Of a stretch of DNA of 64,000 bases, positions 49,662-59,972 are shown one piece after another. The notes under the pieces were generated by a model. The model was not told the DNA's origin. It saw only the letters and a program-made list of their open reading frames with translations, and ran no database searches. Each line of letters starts with the position of its first letter. Position 1 is the stretch's first letter. Made by a program: the position numbers and the translations under genes. Source of the DNA: Bdellovibrio bacteriovorus (GTDB taxonomy: Bacteria; Bdellovibrionota; Bdellovibrionia; Bdellovibrionales; Bdellovibrionaceae); assembly GCF_001592745.1 (NCBI RefSeq), contig NZ_LUKD01000005.1, positions 1 through 64,000 on the forward strand. The letters are read 5' to 3'.

Positions 49662-50240
49662 ATGCCAAAACAAGGAAGAAAAGTGGTTTTCGGTATTTTT
49701 CAAAATCGTTCCGGACTTGAAAGCTGCGTAAGCACTTTGAAGATGGAAGGCTTCCGCCCCGAGGATGTCTCTGTGTTGATGCCTGACAAAGGCGATACAG
49801 CGACATTCGCTCATGAAAAAGGCACTAAAGCACCGGAAGGTGCGGCTATCGGTAGCGGAACTGGTGCTGTTGTCGGTGGTACATTAGGTTGGCTTGCGGG
49901 TATTGGCGCGATTGCGACCATTCCTGCGTTCGGCCCACTTGTTGCCGCAGGCCCTATCATGGCGGCTTTAGCCGGACTGGGAGTCGGTGGTGCCGTTGGT
50001 GGCGTTGCCGGAGCCTTGGTCGGTATCGGTATTCCAGAATACGAAGCCAAACGTTATGAGAAATTTGTTAAAGAGGGCGGCATTCTTCTTTCTGTTCACG
50101 TCGATGATTCAGATTGGGAGGATAAAGCAGAACGCATTCTTGAATCGTGTGGAGCTAAAGATGTCTCTAGCTCTAGCGAGGTCAGCCAAAAATCGGCTGA
50201 AGAACGCGCTAATAATATGAACCGCTCATCACAGATTTAA
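49662..50240 (+). CDS. Glycine-zipper general-stress-like protein
   Basis: This 192-residue protein begins at ATG 49662 with AGGAGG five bases upstream; an earlier GTG is less likely. Residues 5-45 form a small alpha/beta unit (VVFGIFQNRSGLESCVSTLKMEGFRPEDVSVL) like general-stress YflT-type domains. A Gly/Ala-rich zipper (GSGTGAVVGGTLGWLAGIGA...) of about 75 residues fills the centre and could insert in membranes, and the C-terminal segment repeats the alpha/beta pattern. It follows the BON gene closely. Confidence 0.8.
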   Translation: MPKQGRKVVFGIFQNRSGLESCVSTLKMEGFRPEDVSVLMPDKGDTATFAHEKGTKAPEGAAIGSGTGAVVGGTLGWLAGIGAIATIPAFGPLVAAGPIMAALAGLGVGGAVGGVAGALVGIGIPEYEAKRYEKFVKEGGILLSVHVDDSDWEDKAERILESCGAKDVSSSSEVSQKSAEERANNMNRSSQI

Positions 50241-50250
50241 TCTGTTCTTT

Positions 50251-50284
50251 AAAGACCCCCTCGACCAGAGGGGGTCTTTTTCTT
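50251..50284 (+). terminator. Rho-independent terminator
   Basis: AAAGACCCCCT / AGGGGGTCTTT with a seven-base loop and T-run closes the BON/glycine-zipper unit. Confidence 0.92.
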
Positions 50285-50309
50285 TTTAGAACGTCCTCGG
50301 AGGCCCGCA

Positions 50310-51368
50310 GTGAAAAAACGCACACTCATAATTATCATCTGCCTGCTCGTTGTCTTTCGCATAGCCCTTCCTTACATGATTCTTTATCCATTGAACGTCT
50401 TCATGGGGGATTTCTCAAAGGTATTTTTGATTCGCGCAGATGACTTAAGCCTGAGTTTTCTGCGCGGGGCTTATCGTTTAGAGGCCATTGAAGCAAAAAT
50501 TAAAGATCCACCACTCAGCTTTCTAAAGATTGAATATATAGACGTCTCTTTAGCATGGAGAGATTTGTTTCAAGGAAATCTTAGAACTGATATCGTTGTT
50601 GAAGGAATGAAGTTTGATTTAAATGATCAGCTTTTGGAGGCCGTAAAGAAGAACGCGGAAGCTTCGGCAAAAGATACGCAAGAGTTGGGAAAAAAAGTTT
50701 TACCGATTCGCATCTCGCGCGTCGATATTAAAAATTCAGAAGTTGCCGTAGCTGATATGAAAGGTCTTCCGGAAGAGCTTAAGATTAAAATCACCCAGAT
50801 CGACGGACGTATAAGCAATGCCACGGCAACAGAAAAAGATCCTCTCACTTTGGCAAAGATTAAGGCCGTTTTGCAAGACTCCGCAACTATGTACGCCGTG
50901 GGTGAAGTCAATCAGTGGAAAACACCCGCAGAATGGCTTCTTTCTTTTGAAGCCAAAGAGTTCGATATTACTTCGCTCAATCCTTTCTTAACGCATAAAC
51001 TTCCTCTCAACTTTACCGGTGGAAAAATGGATGTGTACGCCGAGGTCAAAGGAGAAAATAATGGACTCAAAGGGTATATAAAACCATTTGTAAAAGACAT
51101 GCAGGCTGTGGGGAATAAAAAAGATTTTCAAGGCATCAAACATTTCGGCATAGAAATTTCAGGAGAGTTAGCCAATTTGATCTTTAGCAGAAAGTCCGAC
51201 AAAACTGTCGCCACCATGGTGAACTTTTCTTACGAAAAAGGGACACTCAATTTAGATAAAGGTGGCATTGTGAGCAGCGCTTTAGCCCATGGCTATACCA
51301 AGGAGCTGCCTACGGGCCTGGAAAATAAATATAAAATGAATAAGAACACAAATGAAGAAAAGGAGTAA
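50310..51368 (+). CDS. AsmA-like DUF748 family membrane-anchored protein
   Basis: This 352-residue protein starts at GTG 50310 with GGAGG six bases upstream. One N-terminal membrane helix (about 4-24) anchors a long beta-rich periplasmic part with the DUF748/AsmA signature: FLRGAYRLEAIEAKIKDPPLSFLKIEYIDVSLAWRDLFQGNL and IVVEGMKFDL. AsmA-like proteins may bridge membranes for lipid transport. The next gene, an OmpA-like lipoprotein, follows by three bases, so they are an operon. Confidence 0.82.
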   Translation: MKKRTLIIIICLLVVFRIALPYMILYPLNVFMGDFSKVFLIRADDLSLSFLRGAYRLEAIEAKIKDPPLSFLKIEYIDVSLAWRDLFQGNLRTDIVVEGMKFDLNDQLLEAVKKNAEASAKDTQELGKKVLPIRISRVDIKNSEVAVADMKGLPEELKIKITQIDGRISNATATEKDPLTLAKIKAVLQDSATMYAVGEVNQWKTPAEWLLSFEAKEFDITSLNPFLTHKLPLNFTGGKMDVYAEVKGENNGLKGYIKPFVKDMQAVGNKKDFQGIKHFGIEISGELANLIFSRKSDKTVATMVNFSYEKGTLNLDKGGIVSSALAHGYTKELPTGLENKYKMNKNTNEEKE

Positions 51369-51371
51369 GTT

Positions 51372-51938
51372 ATGAACGTGAAGCTGATGTCTCTTCTTTT
51401 AATTTCAGGATTTGTATTTGGCTGTGCCACGGATGAAAAGAAAGAGGCTGAGAAAACAGCAGCGGCGGCGGGACCAAGCATTGAAGCCAAACAGGTGGCA
51501 GCTGAAGAGGAAGCCTCATACGTGACAGAGTTTGCTTTCAAAAAAGGTTCAGCGACATTGTCAGACGGAATGAAAAAAAATATTTTACAGGTCATGGATC
51601 AAGCTAAGAAGTCAGGCGAGATCAAAGAGTTTAAAGTCATTACATGGGGAGACTCTGAATACCCATCAACTCACACAGAGAAGCTTTCACAAGCTGAAGT
51701 GGAGCTTGTAAAGAAAAGAAATACGGCCATTCGCAAGTACATCGAAGGGGCGAGTAAAGGTGTCGATGTCGAAACATATAGTATGGCAGAAAGACCCAAT
51801 GCTTTGCAGGAGATGTTGAACACATCTGACGCGCGCGTAAAAAAATCTTTGGAAGTGGCGGGAGTTCCCACAACAGACACTGCAGTTAAAACTCCTTCGA
51901 AAGCTTCAAAAGCCATCGTGATGGCTATCACAGAATAG
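51372..51938 (+). CDS. OmpA-like lipoprotein (paralogue 1)
   Basis: This 188-residue lipoprotein has lipobox VFGC (Cys near residue 18). A helical linker is followed by an OmpA-C-like alpha/beta domain: EFAFKKGSATLSDGMKKNILQVMDQAKKSGEIKEFKVITWGDSEYP, then VELVKKRNTAIRKYIEG and YSMAERPNALQEML. The peptidoglycan-binding Asp/Arg pair of true OmpA-C is not clearly preserved. The gene at 52502 encodes a clear paralogue with the same order of motifs (RPNALQ..., SKA..VMVY). Located three bases after the DUF748 gene. Confidence 0.82.
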   Translation: MNVKLMSLLLISGFVFGCATDEKKEAEKTAAAAGPSIEAKQVAAEEEASYVTEFAFKKGSATLSDGMKKNILQVMDQAKKSGEIKEFKVITWGDSEYPSTHTEKLSQAEVELVKKRNTAIRKYIEGASKGVDVETYSMAERPNALQEMLNTSDARVKKSLEVAGVPTTDTAVKTPSKASKAIVMAITE

Positions 51939-52138
51939 TTTTCATTCTTGCAATTCTTTAAGCAGCCCATGCGGAAATTTTCCCCGCAAGCTCTGGGGCA
52001 CCTTGGGCTGCTTGTCGAAAAATTCCTGTTTAATTCTTTTATATTCGATCTCAATCATTTTTTCGTTTGGTCTGATTCCTGCTCTAGTGAATGTGCAGCC
52101 CGTATGGTCGTGACTGCGATTAAACAAAAGGAGAAAGC

Positions 52139-52426
52139 ATGACGCCTTCTACAAGCCCTGAACAAAGAGGTACTAATAATGGATCGCAAAAACCACAACA
52201 GTTCGGTTCCCAAACCGGAAATTCCAGTCAACCCCTCAAATTCGGGGAAGGGTCCAGAAATTCGCAAGGAGGATCAAATCAACAACAAGGGAACCAATCC
52301 AGAAATCCCAACCAAACCGGTCAATCCAACCAACAGGGATCAAACTCCGGAAATCAACGAGGATCCACGGGTCCGAATCAAAACCAAAGTCAAAATATGG
52401 GCGGCTCACGCTCTGACAAACGTTAG
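52139..52426 (+). CDS. Q/N/S/G-rich low-complexity protein
   Basis: This is a 95-residue low-complexity protein with a strong AGGAG five bases before ATG. Composition is Gln, Asn, Ser and Gly (SNQQQGNQSRNPNQTGQSN-like), with no signal peptide and probably disordered. A second frame (52179-52433), shifted by one base, codes an alternative protein with four P-E-I motifs and an AGAGG ribosome site eight bases before its ATG. Either or both may be expressed. I list this one because of the better site. Lies between the two OmpA-like paralogues. Confidence 0.5.
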   Translation: MTPSTSPEQRGTNNGSQKPQQFGSQTGNSSQPLKFGEGSRNSQGGSNQQQGNQSRNPNQTGQSNQQGSNSGNQRGSTGPNQNQSQNMGGSRSDKR

Positions 52427-52501
52427 ACATTAATTTGTAGTTTTACCAGATAGGGCCCCATGGTGGGGCCTTCTCTGATTATCAAGGAAAGGAAGTTCAG
52501 A

Positions 52502-53047
52502 ATGAGAACTATCAACAAAGTAGCAGTAGGTTTAGCATTTCTCTCTTTGGTTTCAATGAAGGCAGTAGCAGCTGTTGACTCTGAAACAGAAACAGCTTCT
52601 AAAAACTTGGGCGCATCTATGGTTACAGAAATTTCTTTTGATGAAGGTCAATCGGCATTGAATGACTCGGCAAAAGAAGAAATCCGCGGCTTGATTAAAT
52701 CCGCAAAAGAAAGCGGCAAGATCGACGAATTGAAAGTGGCAGCGTGGGCTGACCGCGAATATCCTGCGAAAGACACGAAAGCGTCGAAGTCTGATATCGA
52801 TCTTGCAAAGAAGCGTGGCGAGAACATTAAGTCTTTCGTGAAAAAAGAACTTTCAGTGAATGACGTCAATACTTACAACATGACTGAAAGACCCAACGCA
52901 CTTCAAAAATTCTTCAAAACACCAACTGAAAAAACAAAAACAGCTCTAGAGCAAAGCGGTTCAGCTCCTAAAACTCAGGACGAAACGGGTTTCTTTGGTC
53001 AAAAAGCGAAAGCTTCTAAAGCTGTGATCATGGTTTACATGGAATAG
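52502..53047 (+). CDS. OmpA-like secreted protein (paralogue 2)
   Basis: This 181-residue protein starts at ATG 52502 (GGAAAG site), giving a signal peptide ending near KAVAA. The mature part starts DSETETASKNLGASMVTEISFDEGQSALNDSAKEEI, resembles the 51372 lipoprotein throughout (LKVAAWADREYPAKD, NVKKRGENIK-like helix, YNMTERPNALQKFF, KASKAVIMVYME) and lacks its lipobox. Soluble periplasmic version of the same fold. Shares the TASKNLG motif with the BON protein at 49042 (TEAATKSLG). Probably arose by tandem duplication. Confidence 0.85.
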   Translation: MRTINKVAVGLAFLSLVSMKAVAAVDSETETASKNLGASMVTEISFDEGQSALNDSAKEEIRGLIKSAKESGKIDELKVAAWADREYPAKDTKASKSDIDLAKKRGENIKSFVKKELSVNDVNTYNMTERPNALQKFFKTPTEKTKTALEQSGSAPKTQDETGFFGQKAKASKAVIMVYME

Positions 53048-53085
53048 TGATTTACTAATTAATGACACCTGTGAAGGAGGCTCAC

Positions 53086-53676
53086 ATGAGAAATCTGAGT
53101 GTACTAATGCTGGTTTTAGGTTTCCTTGTATCCGCACAATCTTACGCTGGCTTTTACATTGAACCCGGTATCACTTATGAAAAAGGTGATAACGAGTTAG
53201 AGTGGCCGGCACCACTTGGCGATTCCACCGGAAATACGAAGGGGTTGGGTGTGAATCTCAAATTGGGTTATCACTATGACTCAGTCTTCTTCATGGGCCT
53301 AGATGGATCTTACTCACAACCTAAGTTCGAGCACTCGGCAACTGATTATGATGCGGATGCCAAGTCGTCTCTGTACGGGGTGATCTTAGGTGGCCAAATG
53401 CCAAACATCGGTTTGCGCATTTGGGGTGGATACATCTTTGGCGGAGAACTGGATCCCGAAGAAAGCGGTGGTGTGGACGTCAAGTTCACAGGAGCGAAGG
53501 GGCCCAAAGTCGGACTTGGATTTAAGATTTTCATGGTCAGCTTGAACGTTGAATACATGGATCTTGAATACGACGACTCCGAGATTGAACAAGCTGGTCC
53601 AATCTCAGGAGAGATCGACAACAAATTGAAAAATAAATTAGGTTTAGTCAGTATTTCATTGCCACTGACTTTATAA
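53086..53676 (+). CDS. Outer-membrane beta-barrel protein
   Basis: This 196-residue exported protein starts at ATG 53086 with GGAGG five bases upstream. The signal peptide is MRNLSVLMLVLGFLVSAQSYA, and the mature part begins GFYIEPGITYEKGD. Alternating aromatic strands (LKLGYHYDSVFFMGLDGSYSQ, SLYGVILGGQMPNIGLRIWGGYIFGG, VGLGFKIFMVSLNVEYMDLEYDD) end in SISLPLTL. An eight-stranded barrel is expected. It closes the stress-like cluster with a terminator 20 bases later. Confidence 0.82.
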   Translation: MRNLSVLMLVLGFLVSAQSYAGFYIEPGITYEKGDNELEWPAPLGDSTGNTKGLGVNLKLGYHYDSVFFMGLDGSYSQPKFEHSATDYDADAKSSLYGVILGGQMPNIGLRIWGGYIFGGELDPEESGGVDVKFTGAKGPKVGLGFKIFMVSLNVEYMDLEYDDSEIEQAGPISGEIDNKLKNKLGLVSISLPLTL

Positions 53677-53696
53677 AACCTGTTTTCTGCGAGTTT

Positions 53697-53734
53697 AAAG
53701 AGCCCTTATACAGGAAGTGTAAGGGCTCTTTTTT
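53697..53734 (+). terminator. Rho-independent terminator
   Basis: AAAGAGCCCTTA / TAAGGGCTCTTT with a short loop is followed by TTTT. It ends the cluster that begins with the BON protein at 49042. Confidence 0.9.
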
Positions 53735-53736
53735 AT

Positions 53737-53808
53737 GGTGCCTGCTTCTTTTTTGGGTCTACGCTGCATCAAATGATGCGCCGTAGACCCAAAAAAGAAG
53801 CAGGCACC
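53737..53808. repeat. 72-bp palindromic element, copy 1
   Basis: Arms begin GGTGCCTGCTTCTTTTTTGG and end in the exact complement, with 27 pairs in the outer stem, two mismatched bases, then a six-pair inner stem around AA. It has T-runs on both strands, so it could also stop transcription both ways. It ends two bases before the DMT gene stop. A near-identical copy lies at 54691. Confidence 0.95.
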
Positions 53809-53810
53809 TT

Positions 53811-54659
53811 TCAAAGACTGAGTAAGAAGGCGCCGAGTCCGATCGCGCAGGCGCTGAGGATTTGTTTTCTCGTCAGTGATTCTTTTAGGAAGTAAGAAAA
53901 GATCACTGCGAAGAAGATCGAAGTGTTGCGCAGAGAAATCGCGAAGCCCGGTGCGGAAATCTTTAAGCCGTAAAGGAAAATCAAGAACGAAGCCGTGGCG
54001 CCGGCTCCCGTTGCGATCACAGTCCAACCTTTTGTTTTCACGGTGTCGCGAATTCTTTCAAACGGATTTTTTCGAATACTCCAAAATAAAAACGGCAGGG
54101 ACACAACCATCGCGATAAAAAACAATGTGCGCGGTTCCGCGCCTCTTTCCAAAGCTTGATGGTAGGTCAAATGATAGCCGGCGATGAACACCGCGCTTAG
54201 ATAAGACCAAATATCTTCTTTCTTAAATACCGAAAGATCGTCTTTCGTTCGTCCCGCCAAATTCATAGTAAAAATGCCGGCAAGAATTGTAAATGCGCCG
54301 AAGTATTGTAAAAAAGCCGCGCGCTCTTGTAAAAAGATGGTCGAGATCATCCAGACGACGATCATCGCCCCACCGCGCATGATGCTATAAGATTTTCCTA
54401 GGCTGGTCGTGCGCAAGGCTTTCGCCAAAGTTAGAAAATAAAGTCCTTCAAAAATTCCCGAAAGAAATCCCAGGGCACCGACCGTATTATTCGGAAACTC
54501 CAACTGGCCAAATACGAACACAGTCATAAAAGTAAAAAGCCCCGACAATAAAATCGTGAGAAAAAGAAAGCTTTCTTTATCTTGCGAGGATTTAGCTAAG
54601 GCATTCCATCCCGCATGTAAAAAAGCCGAACCAATAAGCAATAAAGGACCCGTAGCCAT
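53811..54659 (-). CDS. EamA/DMT family membrane transporter
   Basis: This is a 282-residue inner-membrane protein with about ten helices in two EamA halves (for example FLHAGWNALAKSSQDKESFLFL at the N-terminus and ATASFLIFLYGLKISAPGFAISLRNTSIFFAVIFSYF near the C-terminus). The drug/metabolite transporter family exports amino acids, metabolites or drugs, and the substrate is unknown. The gene is flanked on both sides by the 71-72 bp palindromes and stands alone on the minus strand between plus-strand operons, as if moved or bracketed as a unit. Confidence 0.88.
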   Translation of the reverse strand: MATGPLLLIGSAFLHAGWNALAKSSQDKESFLFLTILLSGLFTFMTVFVFGQLEFPNNTVGALGFLSGIFEGLYFLTLAKALRTTSLGKSYSIMRGGAMIVVWMISTIFLQERAAFLQYFGAFTILAGIFTMNLAGRTKDDLSVFKKEDIWSYLSAVFIAGYHLTYHQALERGAEPRTLFFIAMVVSLPFLFWSIRKNPFERIRDTVKTKGWTVIATGAGATASFLIFLYGLKISAPGFAISLRNTSIFFAVIFSYFLKESLTRKQILSACAIGLGAFLLSL

Positions 54660-54690
54660 ATAAAAACCACCATACCTGCTTTTCCCGAAA

Positions 54691-54761
54691 GGTGCCTGCT
54701 TCTTTTTTGGGTCTACGCTGCATCAATGATGCGCTGTAGACCCAAAAAAGAAGCAGGCACC
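54691..54761. repeat. 71-bp palindromic element, copy 2
   Basis: This copy matches the one at 53737 except for one loop A missing and one C-to-T change in the right arm. It lies 31 bases upstream of the DMT gene start and 26 bases upstream of queA. No target-site duplication is apparent at either copy. Confidence 0.95.
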
Positions 54762-54787
54762 CTCAAAATATGGTATGAACGGGGCTC

Positions 54788-56919
<2,132 letters not shown>

Positions 56920-56986
56920 ACTAAAATATTGATTCTTCTCAAGAATAATGCTGAATTTTACTGTCAGTTATTAACTTGGAGGAATC

Positions 56987-57325
56987 ATGTTATTCGGACT
57001 TCTTGCATCCACAGCTCATGCACAAACAGCAACAGGCACTCAACCCTCAGCCTTTGAAATGTTTGTGCCATTTATCTTCATCTTCGTTATTTTCTATTTC
57101 CTCATCATCCGTCCTCAAGCCAAAAGACAAAAAGATCACCAGAAGTTTTTGTCAGAAGTTAAACGTGGCGATGAAGTGATCACTTCATCTGGTATCTTGG
57201 GTCGCGTGGAAGGCATCACAGACCAATTCGTAACTTTGGAAATCGCTGACGGCGTTAAAGTAAAAATGCTTCGCAGTCAGATTGCAACATCTCAGAAGGC
57301 AGCAACAGCAGAGGAAAAGAAATAA
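56987..57325 (+). CDS. yajC: Preprotein translocase subunit YajC
   Basis: This 112-residue inner-membrane protein has one helix (about residues 22-42, FVPFIFIFVIFYFLIIRPQ, the family's hallmark RPQ end). A cytoplasmic part with KRGDEVITSSGILGRVEGI and VTLEIADGVKVKMLRSQI follows. YajC binds SecDF. GGAGG-like AGGAATC precedes the ATG. Its TAA overlaps the secD ATG by one base. Confidence 0.95.
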   Translation: MLFGLLASTAHAQTATGTQPSAFEMFVPFIFIFVIFYFLIIRPQAKRQKDHQKFLSEVKRGDEVITSSGILGRVEGITDQFVTLEIADGVKVKMLRSQIATSQKAATAEEKK

Positions 57326-59019
57326 TGGAAGGACTTCGTTGGAGATCTATTCTCGCAGCACTAGGAGTGGCGGCAGCCATCGTTTGGGTACTACCAAACG
57401 TTGTTAATTTCGGTGAAAAGGCATGGTGGCCTTCGAAACAAAAGCTGAACTACGGTTTGGACATCCAAGGTGGTTTGCACTTGGTTATGGGTGTGGACGT
57501 AGATGGCGTAGTTTCTGAAAGCACGCACCGTCTTATCACGTCAATGAAAGCGGACATGCAAAAAGAAAATGTCGCTGTGAAAGACGTGAAGTCCGTAAAC
57601 CCAAATTTGGGTGAAGTGACTATCGACGTGAACGATGCTGCGGGTAAAGCAGCCGTAGAAAAATTCTTGGCAGACAAGTACTCAACAGTACTTCAAGTGA
57701 TGAGCTCCACAGATACATCTATCACGACTCGTTACTTTGATGCTTACTTGAATGACTATAAAAACCGCGTGATTCAACAAGCGATTGAAACAATCCGCAA
57801 CCGTATCGATGAGTTCGGTGTGGCGGAGCCTTCAATCTCTCAACAAGGTGCCAACCGCATCTTGATCCAACTTCCTGGTATGGAAGATGCAGAAAAAGCA
57901 AAGCAGTTGATCAATACAACGGCTAAATTGGATTTCATGATCGTTTCTAACGAAAAATCCCCGCAAGAACTTCAAGCGATGATCGCTGAAGCTGAAAAAG
58001 CAGGGAACTACAGCATGACGACGATGAAGTACTCTGATTACGTGACGAAGTTGAATGCAGACCTTGCTTCAAAGCTTCCAGCGAAATCCGTGATCTACTT
58101 CGAAAAGTCTGCCAACGCGACAACAATGGAAGCGGGCGCAATCCCATTCCTTCTTAAAACAGACACAGATTTGGGTGGAGACTCTTTGGATGACGCTTTC
58201 GTTGGTTACGACCAATATGGTGCTCCTCAAGTTTCTTTGCACTTCAACTCTGCAGGCTCGAATAAATTCGCGGACCTAACAGGCAACAACGTCAACAGAC
58301 AGATGGCGATTGTTTTAGATAAAGTTGTGAAATCAGCTCCAAGCATTCGTGACCGTATTGCTGGTGGCCAAGCGGTGATCACTTTAGGTGGTGGTCGTGA
58401 CCGCAATGGCATGATGGAAGAAGCGAAAATGATTTCAACGGCTCTTCGCGCGGGTGCTTTGCCAGCGTCTTTAGAGCAATTGGAAGAGCGTCGTGTAGGT
58501 CCAACATTGGGTGCTGACGCTATCAATAAAGCGAAATTGGGTTCTTATGTAGGTGCTGCAATTATCGTTTTGTTCATGTTGGCGTATTACAGAGCGCTGG
58601 GCGTGGTGGCGAGCATTTCATTAGGGATCAACGTTCTTGCTTTGTTTGCTTTGATGACAAGCATGGGCTTCACTTTAACGTTGCCAGGTATTGCAGGTAT
58701 TGCTTTGACGGTGGGTTTTGCGGTTGATGCGAACGTTCTTATTAATGAGCGTATTAAGGAAGAGCTCCGTTTAGGCCATAGTATGGCTGTCGCAATTAAA
58801 GAAGGTTATCACCGTGCGATGTCGGCGATCATCGATGCCAACGTGACGACGGCGGCAACTGCGGTTGTGTTATTGTACTTCGGTACAGGTCCCGTGCGTG
58901 GTTTCGCAGTGACTCTATTGATCGGTATCGTGACTTCTATGTTTGCAAACGTGTTTGTATCGAAAGTCATCGTGGATCTTTTGGTTCATAAATTTAAAGT
59001 TAAAAAGTTGGCAGTGTAG
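57325..59019 (+). CDS. secD: Protein translocase subunit SecD
   Basis: This 564-residue subunit of the SecDF proton-driven protein export complex has six membrane helices: one at the N-terminus and five in the C-terminal 200 residues. The first periplasmic domain starts with the conserved GLDIQGGLHLVMGVD. FGVAEPSISQQGANRILIQLPG, VGPTLGADAINKAK and GFAVDANVLINERIKEEL follow. Export of numerous secreted proteins in this genome depends on it. It starts at ATG 57325 in TAATG with yajC. Confidence 0.97.
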   Translation: MEGLRWRSILAALGVAAAIVWVLPNVVNFGEKAWWPSKQKLNYGLDIQGGLHLVMGVDVDGVVSESTHRLITSMKADMQKENVAVKDVKSVNPNLGEVTIDVNDAAGKAAVEKFLADKYSTVLQVMSSTDTSITTRYFDAYLNDYKNRVIQQAIETIRNRIDEFGVAEPSISQQGANRILIQLPGMEDAEKAKQLINTTAKLDFMIVSNEKSPQELQAMIAEAEKAGNYSMTTMKYSDYVTKLNADLASKLPAKSVIYFEKSANATTMEAGAIPFLLKTDTDLGGDSLDDAFVGYDQYGAPQVSLHFNSAGSNKFADLTGNNVNRQMAIVLDKVVKSAPSIRDRIAGGQAVITLGGGRDRNGMMEEAKMISTALRAGALPASLEQLEERRVGPTLGADAINKAKLGSYVGAAIIVLFMLAYYRALGVVASISLGINVLALFALMTSMGFTLTLPGIAGIALTVGFAVDANVLINERIKEELRLGHSMAVAIKEGYHRAMSAIIDANVTTAATAVVLLYFGTGPVRGFAVTLLIGIVTSMFANVFVSKVIVDLLVHKFKVKKLAV

Positions 59020-59029
59020 AAGGTACAGC

Positions 59030-59962
59030 ATGACAATTAAAAATGATTCTTTCGGACGTTTTGATTTTGTAGGAAAAGCCTGGTTGTTTGGTGGCATTTC
59101 CTTGATTTTGACTATTGTTTCTTTGATCTACCTTGCGGTGAACGGGATCAACTATGGTATCGACTTTAAAGGTGGTACTGAAATCCAAGTAAAGTTCGCT
59201 CAAGCAGTGACGATCCAGGATCTTCGTAAGTCTATCGATGACCTTAAGTTAGGTGAAGTCGGTGTTCAATCTTTCGGTGAGGGCAATGAATACATCGTTC
59301 GTTTCCAAGGCCGTGTGGGTAAAACAGACAAAGAGACGAATGAGATCTTAAATGCGGATCTTGGTAAAATCCGTAACGTGATCACAACTCAGTTTGCTTC
59401 TCAAGGCCCTGACATCCGTCGTGTCGACACGGTGGGACCTCAGGTGGGTGCAGAGTTGAAACGTAATGGTGTTCTTGCGGTATTCTACTGCTTGCTGGTA
59501 ATCTTGATCTACGTTGCACTTCGTTTCGACTATAAGTTTGCTCCGGGCGCAGTTCTTTGCTTGTTCCATGATGCGGTCATCACATTGGCTGTTTTCGTGG
59601 CGGTAGGTAAAGAAGTGAACGTAGCTATCCTTGCGGCGATCATGACTTTGATTGGTTTCTCTCTGAACGATACGATCGTCGTATTTGACCGTATCCGTGA
59701 AACTGAAGGTCACTATCACGATAAAGGTTTTGGCTTCGTTATCAACAGATCTATCAATGAGATGTTGGTTCGTACTTTGATCACTTCAGGAACGACGTTT
59801 GTATCTGCGATCTGCTTGTACATCTTTGCAGACGGAACTGTTGAAGATATCGCCTTCGCTATGTGCGTGGGTATCTTCTTCGGAACTTACTCTTCTATCT
59901 ACGTAGCAGCTCCGCTGGTACTTTTGATGGAAAAGTTGAACCTTAAAAAAGCCAGAGCGTAA
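59030..59962 (+). CDS. secF: Protein translocase subunit SecF
   Basis: This 310-residue protein partners SecD. ATG 59030 is chosen because it gives the canonical start, and the longer frame overlaps secD's end by 77 bases. Six membrane helices and the usual motifs are present: GINYGIDFKGGTEIQVKF, VGPQVGAELKRNGV, DYKFAPGAVLCLFHDAVIT and SLNDTIVVFDRIRE. The secD stop is ten bases upstream, so this is an operon. Confidence 0.96.
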   Translation: MTIKNDSFGRFDFVGKAWLFGGISLILTIVSLIYLAVNGINYGIDFKGGTEIQVKFAQAVTIQDLRKSIDDLKLGEVGVQSFGEGNEYIVRFQGRVGKTDKETNEILNADLGKIRNVITTQFASQGPDIRRVDTVGPQVGAELKRNGVLAVFYCLLVILIYVALRFDYKFAPGAVLCLFHDAVITLAVFVAVGKEVNVAILAAIMTLIGFSLNDTIVVFDRIRETEGHYHDKGFGFVINRSINEMLVRTLITSGTTFVSAICLYIFADGTVEDIAFAMCVGIFFGTYSSIYVAAPLVLLMEKLNLKKARA

Positions 59963-59972
59963 TAAGGACGGA

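Noticed and set aside
51942-52127. Minus-strand frame that could code a 38-residue charged peptide, with AAGCAGCCCA/TGGGCTGCTT inside
   Set aside because: The internal ATG has no ribosome site; the inverted repeat (51960-52013) lies between two same-direction genes and lacks a T-run. It may be a weak terminator or structure, but I could not support a gene.
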